Below, piece by piece: positions 21,669-32,123 of a stretch of 57,375 nucleotides of DNA. The notes under the pieces were generated by a model. That model made no database searches and was not told the DNA's origin. It was given only the letters and a program-made list of their open reading frames with translations. Origin of the DNA: Nemertoderma westbladi (taxonomy: Eukaryota > Xenacoelomorpha > Nemertodermatida > Nemertodermatidae); assembly GCA_032718475.1 (NCBI GenBank), contig JAUCBJ010007350.1, forward strand, positions 1-57,375, written 5' to 3'. Positions within the stretch are counted from its first letter, which is position 1; the number at the start of each line of letters is the position of its first letter. The position numbers were made by a program, and so were the translations under genes.

Positions 21669-23741
21669 ATGTCTGACACTCAGCAAAACCTGTCAGACAG
21701 TCTGATCGATACAACTATTTGTGATTCAGATAGGAGTGTGGAGCGAATAAGAAAGGAGTTCGGCTCACCTCCTACTGTAAAAAAGGTCATCCCTCCAGTA
21801 GTATCAGACCCTAGGCTAGTCCACCATAGGTCCATCATAGGCACTCGGGCACAGGTAAAACGGGACCAAGAGGCAGTTGTCCTATCGCAGCAACATCTTG
21901 GTCAAGAACCTACTTCCCAGCGATCCGATAGCTCCAGCAGTTCGGATACTGTAGAGTTGACTCCCGAACATGGAGTGCAGATGGCTGATACAGTCTACTC
22001 GGACCCCCTTCTTACTCTTCCTGCTGCAGTGCTAACTACTATATTCATTGCGGTGGAGGAACATCAAGCCGACTGGGCGAAGAATAAGCGAGCGACCCAA
22101 GATAATTACGCGGGATACGCCAGAGAAGAATTGATATCTATTGTTGAATCTCAATGGAACTTTCCCGGACTCGGACTTCCGTTGGATCTGTCCGAGGCTA
22201 CTTGGGAAGATATACACAGGATGGGAGTGGCTAAAGATACAATGGATCCAGCTGTTTGGAAGAGGTCGGCAGCAGGATATGTGCAGGGATTCTTCGGATC
22301 CTTGGATCGATTGGAAGAACAACTGTTTCGACAACCTCACGGACCTCAAGAGCAGGAAGAATTGCTATATCAAATACGCGAAAGAACCCTACGCATACGA
22401 CTAATCCTCTCAGCCTTTGAGGAAACTTCCAAAAGAAGACAAGACACGTCGCTGCAGGTTGCTGTCAAAACTTGGTTACATCGGGTAGATCTCAAAGTCC
22501 AGGAAACGGCCCAGTGGAAATCCCAGCTGGCTGAGAGATCAACCTATGAAGAACCAACTGATGTCACCCTTTCTCAAGCGAAAAGCGAAGAGGCCGCCGA
22601 GGAACCGCGAACTAGAGACGCTATCGACATTTATTTGTCCGACTATCAGCGATTCCTAGGAGACGAAGAGTTGAGGAGACGGCTGTCTGGACTTTCCCCT
22701 AATAGTGAAGGAACCAAGCTTGTGTTGGACTCAATCGATGCCGAAATGTTAGCTGCAAACCAAGCTGAATGTGATGAAAAACTCCGCCTCACTAGAGTCC
22801 GAGAAGAACAAATAAAGAAAAGAAGGATAGAGGAACAAAAGGCGGTGGCTATGGCAGATGCAGAAGCAGAAAGAAAGGCAGCAAAGGCGGCGGCTATGGC
22901 AGATGCAGAAGCAGAAAGAAAAGCAGCAAAGGCGGCGGCTGCGGCAGATGCAGAAGCAGAAAGAAAGGCAGCGGCGGCAGATGCAGAAGCAGAAAGAAAA
23001 GCAGCAAAGGCGGCGGCTGCGGCAGATGCAGAAGCAGAAAGAAAGGCAGCGGCGGCAGATGCAGAAGCAGAAAGAAAAGCAGCAAAGGCAGTGGCAGAAG
23101 CAGAAAGGAGAGCATCTGAGCAGACTACCCAACTGGAGTTGGAAAATCTGCAAGAGACACAAGACAGTATAAATAAACAGTTTACTGCTAATCAAATGCA
23201 GATGATGAGAAAATCTACTCCCAAGCGCCAGGGATACACATCCTCGGAGGAAGGCGATACTACCGATCCTGAAGGCGGAGGAAATAGATCTCATCTAAGT
23301 AGGCGTAGAAAAACATATTACCGTCGCAAATTGCCTGATTTGCCCCCAGCTGTTAAAAGACAGCTAACTAGCACAGACTTAGGTAGTGCAGAACCCATAG
23401 AACAATTTATCCAGGTCAAAAGACTCCCTACTATAGTCGATGAACCTGAAATAATTAGGCCTGTTGTTCCCAAAGTCACTTCTGTGCTAGAGACCCCTAC
23501 ACTTCCAGAGCTTAACTCTAAATTCCCTTTACATAGTACTACACTGCCTGTACCCGGTGGAACAGTCCATGCAAATACCCCTGTCCAGATAGCAGAGAGA
23601 GAAATCAATAATTTGTCTCCCGTCGTCCCGCGTCAGCCCGCTACTATGTTGGCGACTCCCGCTTCGGCGGTTGAGTGGGTGGAAGAGGGACGGCGGGGGA
23701 TGAATCTCCTGCTGGGACAGATGCAGGAGACTGTCCACTAG
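21669..23741 (+). CDS. BEL/Pao gag, N-terminal part (interrupted by a MITE)
   Basis: 690 codons starting ATGTCTGAC. The first ~390 residues are polar with predicted helices and no domain I recognise. Residues ~390-480 are an Ala/Glu/Lys-rich repeat (ADAEAERKAAK units, nucleotides ~22846-23110), which should form a long single helix or coiled coil like TolA-type linkers. The rest is a basic and Pro-rich linker. The apparent TAG stop at 23739 is the first three bases of an inserted hAT-type MITE, not a native stop. Beyond that insertion, at 24424, the same reading phase continues. The length before the capsid-like domain is unusually great for BEL/Pao gag. Confidence 0.85.
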   Translation: MSDTQQNLSDSLIDTTICDSDRSVERIRKEFGSPPTVKKVIPPVVSDPRLVHHRSIIGTRAQVKRDQEAVVLSQQHLGQEPTSQRSDSSSSSDTVELTPEHGVQMADTVYSDPLLTLPAAVLTTIFIAVEEHQADWAKNKRATQDNYAGYAREELISIVESQWNFPGLGLPLDLSEATWEDIHRMGVAKDTMDPAVWKRSAAGYVQGFFGSLDRLEEQLFRQPHGPQEQEELLYQIRERTLRIRLILSAFEETSKRRQDTSLQVAVKTWLHRVDLKVQETAQWKSQLAERSTYEEPTDVTLSQAKSEEAAEEPRTRDAIDIYLSDYQRFLGDEELRRRLSGLSPNSEGTKLVLDSIDAEMLAANQAECDEKLRLTRVREEQIKKRRIEEQKAVAMADAEAERKAAKAAAMADAEAERKAAKAAAAADAEAERKAAAADAEAERKAAKAAAAADAEAERKAAAADAEAERKAAKAVAEAERRASEQTTQLELENLQETQDSINKQFTANQMQMMRKSTPKRQGYTSSEEGDTTDPEGGGNRSHLSRRRKTYYRRKLPDLPPAVKRQLTSTDLGSAEPIEQFIQVKRLPTIVDEPEIIRPVVPKVTSVLETPTLPELNSKFPLHSTTLPVPGGTVHANTPVQIAEREINNLSPVVPRQPATMLATPASAVEWVEEGRRGMNLLLGQMQETVH

Positions 23742-24415
23742 TGTTAGACCGGAGCTCCGGCTCCGGTCCGGATCCGGCCCGGAAAATGGTGCTCCGGTTC
23801 CGGTCCGGCTCCGGCTAAAATATGACCGGAGGACCGGAGCTCCAGTATAAAAACTGTAAAAGACAGACAGAGTCACACAATGTACAATGCACAATCAGTT
23901 GTCCACAGTCACAGTCAGACAGTCATCTAGTCCTGTAGTCTGTAGTCCATCATACTGTCATAGTACAGCTACACTGCCAGGCCAGACTGCCTACTGCAGT
24001 ACTGGCCTACCACTGTACCAGTACCAGGCAGCCAGGTGCCAGGCTGAGGCTACAAAGTAGTGTAGGCCCCTACTGCTGTACTGGTTTATGAGTAAAAACA
24101 AAGTCAGAAAGTGTAGAAGTTGGCTCACTAAATGTAGCTCAGTACCGGTAGCTGTGTAGTGCTGTAGTGGACAGGTGGACTAACTGCAAGTGCAACATGC
24201 CAGGTCTGCAGGTCATATTACAGTACAGTCTGACAGTGGTACCGGTACCTGTCTGCCTGTCCTGTCAGCCTGTAGGTCATACCAGGCTGCCAGGCCTCAA
24301 TATATATTTTTTAATTTTACTTACCCGGTCCGGCTCCGGTTCCGGCTCCGGTACTTTTGGAATTTACCCGGTCCGGTTCCGGCTCCGGCAAAAATCTGGC
24401 TCCGGTCTAACGCTA
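23739..24415. mobile_element. hAT-type MITE inserted in gag (8-bp TSD)
   Basis: A 677-bp insertion with inverted ends TAGTGTTAGACCGGAGC (left) and, read inward from the right, TAGCGTTAGACCGGAGC. TAGNG termini and an 8-bp target duplication (CTGTCCAC at 23731-23738 and 24416-24423) are diagnostic of hAT transposons. The subterminal regions are rich in CCGGCTCCGG direct and inverted motifs, a typical setting for transposase binding sites. No transposase is encoded, so it is non-autonomous. It postdates the BEL/Pao insertion or was present in its source copy. Confidence 0.93.
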
Positions 24416-24423
24416 CTGTCCAC

Positions 24424-26214
24424 CAACTTAAGGGAACAGTGAGGGAAGGTAGAGCAGAGTTGCAAGAGGTGCAGCAAAGTATCGCACTAGAACGCGACAA
24501 ATTAGTCAATATCCAAAAGGGCATACCAATACCCCCTGTAACATTGTGTCAACCTGTTAGGTCTGAAGTACTACATGCGCAAGGTGTGGAGCCTACACGC
24601 ATCTATACTGCTAGTGAAGTTGAAACTCCTATAACAAACCCTATTAAGGGTGATTATAGACCTGTTATTAATGATATTCCCTATAGACCTGATAATGATC
24701 CGAGAAATTTATATACTGATAATTCGATATTAAATAACACGATGGCCCAAGAAAGCTTTACGCGTCAGATGGCTAGAACAGAAGCCCGCCAAGCGGTCAA
24801 AGTGGGAGAGATCGTCAAATTCAATGGAGACGAAATGAAATGGTTACCTTTCAACGAATATTACAAAGATAGCATACAGAACTCTGTACTATCTAACGGA
24901 GAGAAACTTAGATTCCTCATCAAGTGTTTGGAAGGACCTCCCAAGTTAATGGCGTTAAAGTTTATTGGACATCCAGAAGGATTAAGACAAGTTTGGGATA
25001 CATTAAACATCAGGTATGGTAATAAGGATAACATAGCTAAGTATTTGTATGCAAAATTAGTAGCCCCCCGACACTTCCTTAGTAGTGGGATTATAGAGTT
25101 TTCCGATGAAATTCAAGAGATCTGTAGACAACTGGACTGGTTAGGTAAGTCGCACGAATACCAGAGTTCCATGGTTATTGGAGCCGTAGTCTCTACTTTA
25201 CCAAAGGGTGGAGTATGCACACGCTGGGACAAGAAAGTGTTGTACATGAATGAACAACAACGACGAAGTCCTACCATGGCTGATCTCATGTCTTTCTTAG
25301 ATGGTGAAGTCAAACTACAACTCATCAAGCAGTCCAGAGAGAAAACATCGGAAAATAAGGTAAGTGAGAAACCCACTTCTAGGAGAAGAGTAACACCGGT
25401 GTGTTACACTGACGACGGCGAAAGCCAAGCTTCCCAAGAAGAGGACAGCGGGAAAGATACAGACCGATCGTATTATGTTGACAAAACCTCCAAGGACGTA
25501 AGTAAATACAAAGCTCGAACCAATAATAGGAGAGAACAAGTTACTAAGACCCCTCCTCAGTCTCCTAGCAGAATGCGCGGAAGAAAGCCCGAAGAAAGAA
25601 CGAGAGTGCATCAGACTACCCAAGGTAAAGTAAGTAACATAAAACCTAACTGTGCGCTGTGCGACGGGACCCACCGTTTGAGTGCGTGTGTGGAATTTCT
25701 AAAGAAATCCCTTGTAGACAGACGTACAGTTGTGTGGGACAAGCGGTTATGTTATAATTGCCTCAGACCAGGACACCAACGGCGAACCTGTTACTCCGAC
25801 ATAAAGTGTGAAAAGTGTGGTGCGAAACATCACATCTTGTTACATAGTGAGTTCGAACGAGACAAGCCGAGTCAGGTAAGTGAGTCCGAACTACATGTCC
25901 AATTCAGTGATGTAAACGACACTGATCAGGAGTCTGAGATGGAAGGATTCTATACTGACGAATTCTCCGACGCCAATGAATCCTGTTATCTAATAAACAC
26001 CACGGTGTATCGAGCACTTACTTACGAAAAGGACATCAACGAGGAGTTTCCCCCTACTACTTTTACCAAACAATCATCTTGGAAAGCTCCAACTTCCAAC
26101 GTAGGAATCAGAGAATTTCCTGTAGTTCAGGTAAGAGTTCACGGTATTAACAAAAGCTACATAGTGAAAGATATCCGAAGATATCTTTGCTGGACAACCC
26201 AAGTTCCGGACTAA
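24424..26214 (+). CDS. BEL/Pao gag, capsid-like domain, zinc knuckles and protease start
   Basis: Continuation of gag downstream of the MITE; codons before 24424 on this frame lie inside the MITE and are not native. A capsid-like region (about 24770-25330; VKFNGDEMKWLPFNEYYK) matches the BEL/Pao gag domain family known as DUF1759. Three zinc knuckles follow: CALCDGTHRLSAC, CYNCLRPGHQRRTC and CEKCGAKHHILLH. The frame then enters what should be the aspartic protease (FPVVQVRVHGINKSYI) but ends at a TAA at 26212, with no Asp-Ser/Thr-Gly catalytic motif. The continuing protease and pol are in another frame starting within ~50 nt, so this copy has a frame-changing lesion there. Confidence 0.9.
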   Translation, partial: QLKGTVREGRAELQEVQQSIALERDKLVNIQKGIPIPPVTLCQPVRSEVLHAQGVEPTRIYTASEVETPITNPIKGDYRPVINDIPYRPDNDPRNLYTDNSILNNTMAQESFTRQMARTEARQAVKVGEIVKFNGDEMKWLPFNEYYKDSIQNSVLSNGEKLRFLIKCLEGPPKLMALKFIGHPEGLRQVWDTLNIRYGNKDNIAKYLYAKLVAPRHFLSSGIIEFSDEIQEICRQLDWLGKSHEYQSSMVIGAVVSTLPKGGVCTRWDKKVLYMNEQQRRSPTMADLMSFLDGEVKLQLIKQSREKTSENKVSEKPTSRRRVTPVCYTDDGESQASQEEDSGKDTDRSYYVDKTSKDVSKYKARTNNRREQVTKTPPQSPSRMRGRKPEERTRVHQTTQGKVSNIKPNCALCDGTHRLSACVEFLKKSLVDRRTVVWDKRLCYNCLRPGHQRRTCYSDIKCEKCGAKHHILLHSEFERDKPSQVSESELHVQFSDVNDTDQESEMEGFYTDEFSDANESCYLINTTVYRALTYEKDINEEFPPTTFTKQSSWKAPTSNVGIREFPVVQVRVHGINKSYIVKDIRRYLCWTTQVPD

Positions 26215-26215
26215 A

Positions 26216-29200
26216 TTGAATATGTCAGGAATTATGCAGGTTTGGAAATCTACCCTGACGGCAGATTACTATGTAGGTGTGTTGTCCACCCCCCAGGATA
26301 AGTTAGGAAAACAAGGTGTAAGGTCAGTAAAAATGGTGGCTATAAAGAACTTCGCTACTACCCAAGCAGACCTTTATAATTGGGACGAGGATGAGAGCAT
26401 CCAACATCTTAAGATACCTCGATTCCAGACAGATTATCCTGGAGTGCAAATACTCATCGGCCAAAACGCACACGAAGCGCTTGAGACATTGGAGAAACGG
26501 CCTGCTCAACCACAGCCACTGCAAACTTATGCGGTGAGAACTAGAGTAGGTTGGTACTTTACTGGCCCTTCCCGTAGAACTCTAGAAGAGAGAATGCCCC
26601 ACGAACAAATATATCAGGTAAGTGATTGGGAAGAGGAAAGCAGTGAGGTGGACGAACTAACTGAGGGAACACCATACTCCTCGGATAATGACGACATCTA
26701 CCAACTCTTCGAAGAAGAGAACACAATTGACCTACTTACCGAAAACCAAACTTGGAAAAACCAAACGAACCTATGTCAACTGATTCGCCCAACGGAATCC
26801 ACTATTTATAATGACGAACTTAATGACGAGGTAGAGCGCTACAACGCTAGAACTCGGGACGAACTCGCCGTACGATTCTTTACCCAAGAATTGGTAGAAC
26901 CCAATTCATACGACAAAGCCCTGTCGATAGAAGAAGAAAGAGCCAAGCAAATCCAGGAAACAACCACACGTTTTTTAAAAGATCAAGGTAGATATGAAAT
27001 CGGACTACCCTTCCGAAAACGTGAACCCAGATTTATAAATAACAGACCCTTGGCTGAGAAAAGAATCAATCAATTACATCGACGTCTTACGGCAAATGCT
27101 TCAGCTAAGGAAATGTACCAAACTCAGTTGAAGAAATTTATCACAAAGGGATATGCGGAGCGAGTACCGGAAGGAACTCCAATAACTGAAAGGACTTATT
27201 ATCTAACACATCATTATGTTCCCAAACCCGGTAAACCCCATGAAGTACGGGTTGTATTTGATGGCTCCGCCCTATATATGGGCCAATCCCTTAATTCCGA
27301 GTTGTTACCAGGACCCAACTTGCTCCAATCTTTGTTGGGGATACTGTTGAGATTAAGACAATATTCCATCGCGTTCGCCTCCGATATAGAAGGAATGTTC
27401 CTTCAAGTCAAGGCGTTGGATCGTGATAGAGACAGCCTAAGATTCCTGTGGTGGCCTGAAGGAGATCTCAACCAGACACCGGTAGAGTACTGGATGACCA
27501 TCCAGGCTTTTGGGATTATATCAAGCCCTTCAAACGCCTGCTCAGTGGTCCGTACCACTGCGGATGACAACCGGGATGCCTTCTCCAAAGAGGTGATAGA
27601 TAACATCAAACGAGACATATACATGGACGACAACTTAAAGTCCCTTCCATCAGTAAAGGAAGCCATTGATGTCGCGAAAGGAACGGTTGAGTGTTTGAAA
27701 AGAGGTGGATTTCGATTGACGAAGTTCACCAGCAAATCCCGTGAGTTTCTGGAAGCAATATCTGTAGAAGACCGGGGATCAAAAGATCTCGACTTAATAC
27801 ATGACGATCTTCCGGAAACCAAGACGCTTGGCTTGAAGTGGGACACAGAAAGAGATATCCTGTTTTTTCAGTTAAAACAGCGAGATAATCCAGTTCGGAC
27901 CAAACGGATTTGTTTAAGTATTCTGAGCACTTATTTCGATCCCTTGGGATTTATTAGCCCAGGTATATTGATTGCTCGGAGTTTAGTACAACAAATGTGG
28001 CTGGAAAACCACTCGTGGGACGATCCACTCAAGGGAGAACTATTAAAGAAATGGATGAAATGGGAGGATTCGCTACCTGCCATCGAGAACTTTATAATTT
28101 CCCGTTCATATTTTGGTCACGTTCTCCCTACGTATTCCTATCAACTCCATGTATTTGGAGATGCCAGCGATATGGGGATCGGTATAGTAGCATATCTGCG
28201 AGTCGAAACTCCGGATGGAATCAAAGTTGCCTTGGTTACCTCTAAGGCATTGATTAACAACAAGCTTAAGGTTCCTCGGGCGGAGTTAAAAGCAGCATTA
28301 TACGCTACAGCTATCGGCCGGAATGTAACAGAACAGATCGATTATCCACTGGAGAAAACTGTTTATTGGACCGACGCTTTACTTGTATTGGAATATATAA
28401 CGAATGAAGTCTGTCAGTTCAGCGTCTTTGTTACTAACAGAGTGGCCATTATTCTTAGTCGCACAACGATAGATCAATGGAGACATTGCCCTGGTACGAT
28501 TAACCCAGCTGACATCGCCTCCAGAGGAGCAACTCCACAGGAACTGATAGATACCCCTGATTGGTTGGGTGGACCCGACTTCTTGAGCAAGGAAGAGGAT
28601 GAATGGCCTCCTCACCTTACTACGGCTGAGATTAGACAAGCCAAGGGAGCGGAGAAAGTCAAACCCAAAATTCGGACAAGTAAATCGAAGTTATTTAAAC
28701 CGACAATCGACCTATCTGTATTACATACTGCCGAGAACGATACTTCGGATCCACAATCCCTCGCCACAAACAAATCTGTTGTGGAAATTAGAGATAGAGA
28801 TTGGAAATCTGAGATACCAGACGTCTCGCAAGGAATCTCACCCCTGCTGCAGAGAGCACTGCATCATTACAGTTCCTGGAATCGTCTCTGTAAAGCTATC
28901 ACATACTTAAAGAGATGTTTTCACCATCATTACTCCAGGAAGAAGACCACTAGTGATCCTGCTCCGGTAACATCTGCGCAAGTTCATGTTATTAAAGTTC
29001 TACCTAAGTACAAGATATCAGACCGGTTTCTAAAAGAGAAGATCAGCTACCAGGAGCATGAAGAAACTAATAAGCAGATACTGAGACTCTTGCAATGCTA
29101 TGAGGATCCCGATAGGTATTTTCTGCTATTAAGAAATCCGCAGATGCGCTTAAGGGATCGCTTCTCTAGCACAATGATAGATGGGTTAATACGCGTTGGA

Positions 29201-30505
29201 GGAAGACTTACCAACGCTCCATTATCTTTTGATACTAAATTCCCTATACTCATTAGTAATCTTGAAGTACAAATCAAGATGATTGTAGATGTTCACAGTA
29301 AATTGTATCATGCTGGTAGAGAACGAGTTCTTAGCGAGATTCGAACCCGCTATTATTTTCATAAACCACGTAGAGCTCTGAATCAAGTTCTTAGGAACTG
29401 CATACCTTGTAGGAAAGTATTCAGTAGGCCTTTAACACAGCGAGAGGCAGAATTACCTAGGGAACGAGTAAGCTTTTATGAACCACCCTTTACTAATACT
29501 GGTGTGGATTTATTTGGCCCTATTGAAGTATATCGTGCTAGAACTATAATCAAGAGATGGTGTGTAATCTTTGTCTGCATGACTTGTAGAGCTATCCATC
29601 TCGATATGGTGAACGATCTATCTACTAACAGCTTCGTCTTATGTCTACGACGACAGATCGCTCGTTTCGGCACTAGCAATACGATGAGATCCGATAAGGG
29701 AACGAACTTCATTGGTGCCAACAACGAAATCCAGGCTTACGTAAAGGACTGGAATCAAAGACAGGTGGATGACCAGCTACGGATAACGGCGTCTAGCTGG
29801 ACCTTTAACGCCGCCGACGCCCCTTGGTGGGGAGGAAGTTGGGAGAGATTAATTAGAAGTGTCAAGACCGCATTTCACTTTATAGTGCCGTGCCGCGCAT
29901 ATCTCACCGACGAACTTCTACGGACGTTAATGGAAGAAATCGCTGCCTATCTTAACGAGAGACCGCTTATGCCAGTCTCATCGAGTATCGACTCCCTGGA
30001 AGCGCTAACACCCGCGCACTTCCTACTTAAGAAACCTGTAGCCATGCTCCCACAATCCGAGATTGCCGATGGAGATGAATACTGTCGTCGAACTTGGCAG
30101 CTTATGCAGTTGCTATCCCGTCGTTTCGCTGACCATTTTGAGAAACATTATCTGCCCACGCTACAACTTCGAACTAAGTGGTTTGTGCAGCAGGAAATTG
30201 TCAGCGCCGGAGACATGGTCCTTATTGTAGATCCGGACCTCCCACGTAGACGGTGGCAGATCGGTCGTATCATCGAGACGCACATCTCGGAGGATGGTCT
30301 AGTGCGCTCAGTAGAACTCGTCGTAATGCGGCGTAACTTCAAGAAACCAGGTATAATCTTTGAGACGCAACAACTCAATCGCCCAGTTGGTCGTTTATGT
30401 TTACTGGAAAGAGACAGAGAACTCTCTGGAAACTATGGAAGGCAAGAAACCCTTCCCACGACCACCTCCCTAATACCTCAAACATCTAGGGGCTCTTCAA
30501 CGTAG
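26216..30505 (+). CDS. BEL/Pao pol: protease C-half, RT, RNase H, integrase
   Basis: About 1429 codons. The opening codons (TTG at 26216, ATG at 26222) are not a true start; the frame is the continuation of gag-pol after a lesion at about 26165-26185. Landmarks: protease C-half (VQILIGQN, ~residue 80); RT from ~residue 330 (HHYVPKPGKPHEVRVVFDG), FASDIEGMF, and the YMDD catalytic box near residue 469; RNase H with FGDASD (~645), PRAEL, WTDALL and NPADIASRG; integrase zinc site (HSKLYH..CIPC, ~1025-1065) and catalytic D-D-E in GVDLFGP, SDKGTNF and GGSWERL (~1096-1206); then the C-terminal pol domain usual in BEL/Pao (RRRWQIGRI, DUF5641-like). Catalytic residues of RT, RNase H and integrase all look intact. 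Confidence 0.95.
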   Translation: MNMSGIMQVWKSTLTADYYVGVLSTPQDKLGKQGVRSVKMVAIKNFATTQADLYNWDEDESIQHLKIPRFQTDYPGVQILIGQNAHEALETLEKRPAQPQPLQTYAVRTRVGWYFTGPSRRTLEERMPHEQIYQVSDWEEESSEVDELTEGTPYSSDNDDIYQLFEEENTIDLLTENQTWKNQTNLCQLIRPTESTIYNDELNDEVERYNARTRDELAVRFFTQELVEPNSYDKALSIEEERAKQIQETTTRFLKDQGRYEIGLPFRKREPRFINNRPLAEKRINQLHRRLTANASAKEMYQTQLKKFITKGYAERVPEGTPITERTYYLTHHYVPKPGKPHEVRVVFDGSALYMGQSLNSELLPGPNLLQSLLGILLRLRQYSIAFASDIEGMFLQVKALDRDRDSLRFLWWPEGDLNQTPVEYWMTIQAFGIISSPSNACSVVRTTADDNRDAFSKEVIDNIKRDIYMDDNLKSLPSVKEAIDVAKGTVECLKRGGFRLTKFTSKSREFLEAISVEDRGSKDLDLIHDDLPETKTLGLKWDTERDILFFQLKQRDNPVRTKRICLSILSTYFDPLGFISPGILIARSLVQQMWLENHSWDDPLKGELLKKWMKWEDSLPAIENFIISRSYFGHVLPTYSYQLHVFGDASDMGIGIVAYLRVETPDGIKVALVTSKALINNKLKVPRAELKAALYATAIGRNVTEQIDYPLEKTVYWTDALLVLEYITNEVCQFSVFVTNRVAIILSRTTIDQWRHCPGTINPADIASRGATPQELIDTPDWLGGPDFLSKEEDEWPPHLTTAEIRQAKGAEKVKPKIRTSKSKLFKPTIDLSVLHTAENDTSDPQSLATNKSVVEIRDRDWKSEIPDVSQGISPLLQRALHHYSSWNRLCKAITYLKRCFHHHYSRKKTTSDPAPVTSAQVHVIKVLPKYKISDRFLKEKISYQEHEETNKQILRLLQCYEDPDRYFLLLRNPQMRLRDRFSSTMIDGLIRVGGRLTNAPLSFDTKFPILISNLEVQIKMIVDVHSKLYHAGRERVLSEIRTRYYFHKPRRALNQVLRNCIPCRKVFSRPLTQREAELPRERVSFYEPPFTNTGVDLFGPIEVYRARTIIKRWCVIFVCMTCRAIHLDMVNDLSTNSFVLCLRRQIARFGTSNTMRSDKGTNFIGANNEIQAYVKDWNQRQVDDQLRITASSWTFNAADAPWWGGSWERLIRSVKTAFHFIVPCRAYLTDELLRTLMEEIAAYLNERPLMPVSSSIDSLEALTPAHFLLKKPVAMLPQSEIADGDEYCRRTWQLMQLLSRRFADHFEKHYLPTLQLRTKWFVQQEIVSAGDMVLIVDPDLPRRRWQIGRIIETHISEDGLVRSVELVVMRRNFKKPGIIFETQQLNRPVGRLCLLERDRELSGNYGRQETLPTTTSLIPQTSRGSST

Positions 30506-32123
30506 TACGTCTGGAGTGGGTGTATGTCTATATTATTTTATCTGTTTTTATTACATTTTATATGTAAATGTTATTATGTACGTTCTTATAATCGTTTTTA
30601 TTTAATTTTATTTAGTAAAATGTTATTTTAGAATATTTAGTAGATTAGTGCAATATATTAGTGTTTATTACGTACATAATTACTTATAATATATATTTAG
30701 TGCGACGGCAAGAAGTAATTATTTTTTCTTTCCTTACTGTCCGTATTATATTATAAATGCGAGACTATAGTAAGATGACATGTCAGTACTTCTTAAAGTA
30801 CAATAAAGCCACTACTATATTTAAGTATTATTGGTAGGCAGAGTATTAGGAATGCAAAGTTCAGATCCTCGTGTCTCAGCTAAACCAAGCTCTGGGTAGA
30901 CCTTGGAAACGACTTGCCTCTTCACACTGACATTGCTTCGTGCGATATTGCTCTTCTACCTTATAACAAATAATACATATAGTAGCGTGATGTCCCTCTA
31001 ACAGTAGCGTAAATCGCAAATAAATCTGTTAAACTTTTGACCATCTGTAATTCTAGTCGATTAAGATATCGTGGCACCCACCGATATACTTGAAAGACAA
31101 ATTCTAGAATCAGTGGTTAACGTCCCCAGACAAGTTCTGGAATAAATCGGTGCCCATCCTAAATATTAATTTAATATTTATTAAAATATGTAAAATTCAG
31201 ATCCGTTAACAATTCTAGTCGATTAAGATATCGTAGCACTTACCGATACTCTTAGAAGGACTATTTTATAGAATTAAGGATCCTAAGTCCCCAGATATGC
31301 TCTGGAATAAAATTTGTATCAATTTAACATCAAATAATAAAATTCACGGGAATAAATTTAAATTCATATTCAAATGAATTTCATAAATTGTCATTTTGTG
31401 CAATTTATAACATTCCCAAAATTCCAGTAATTAATAGATCATGGGAGCGGAGATTCATATTGAGTGTACTAGAGCGCGAGAATCTCCAACATATAGTCAA
31501 TAGCCGATAAAATTTATAAAATCATGCATAAAGAGGATATTGACAATTAAAGAATTACTATTAAATAACATCCCAGATCTGTATGCATGAGAATTGCCCT
31601 AATTCTACCGCTAGTTTTCCATAATGTCACCATGGCAACACCCACGCTAGAATTAGAAGCAAGTTAAAAGGAACAATAAAAGCTTACCCCATTGCGTAGC
31701 ATAAGAGTATACATAACGCACTATTAGTATCCAAGGATACATAGTAATAACGTGACATTCTGGAAGACACTGACTAACGGACAAATGGCATGCATGTGTG
31801 CAATAAGTAATGATTGTATGGAATTTGTGCGTTTATAGGTGAATGTTACTACTAAAGTGTGTTTACAGTAGATAATCGCAATTGTAAAGTAGCCCTAACT
31901 CTACCGAGATAACCTCAAGTGGATTCAAGCTTTTGGGACGGACAGTGGTGGGACTTGTGCCGGTTATCGTTGTCGTGCTGTTGCTACATGTTGGCGTAAA
32001 CACCGCGACAACGGTACATCGGCGCTGAGAAACCCACTGTCCGGGGGCAAAGCCTAGTAGGCAGCGACGCCCGCTTGCCTAAATATTAACTCATATTAAT
32101 ATTAATAAACTCAGATAGCAGAT
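30506..32123 (+). other. Spacer between pol and ORF3 with duplicated and structured segments
   Basis: About 1.6 kb without a gene. A ~160-bp segment is present twice (about 31044-31160 and 31202-31320; both contain ATTCTAGTCGATTAAGATAT and TCCCCAGA..CTCTGGAATAAA). At 31940-32043 there is a long-range inverted repeat just before ORF3: GGACAGTGG facing CCCACTGTCC, with an inner perfect 8-bp stem CGTTGTCG (31968-31975) / CGACAACG (32006-32013). Confidence 0.75.

Noticed and set aside
22749-23294. Long minus-strand open frame rich in Cys/Phe/Leu
   Set aside because: Complement of the gag Ala/Glu/Lys repeat. It arises from codon bias of the sense repeat.
24190-24423. Apparent N-terminus of the second gag frame
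   Set aside because: These codons lie inside the hAT MITE, whose right end is at 24415, and its target duplication. The native frame here starts at 24424.
26216-26224. TTG/ATG as a genuine pol start
   Set aside because: The sequence is mid-protease and the open frame reaches back to 26168. The apparent start is a by-product of the frame-changing lesion.
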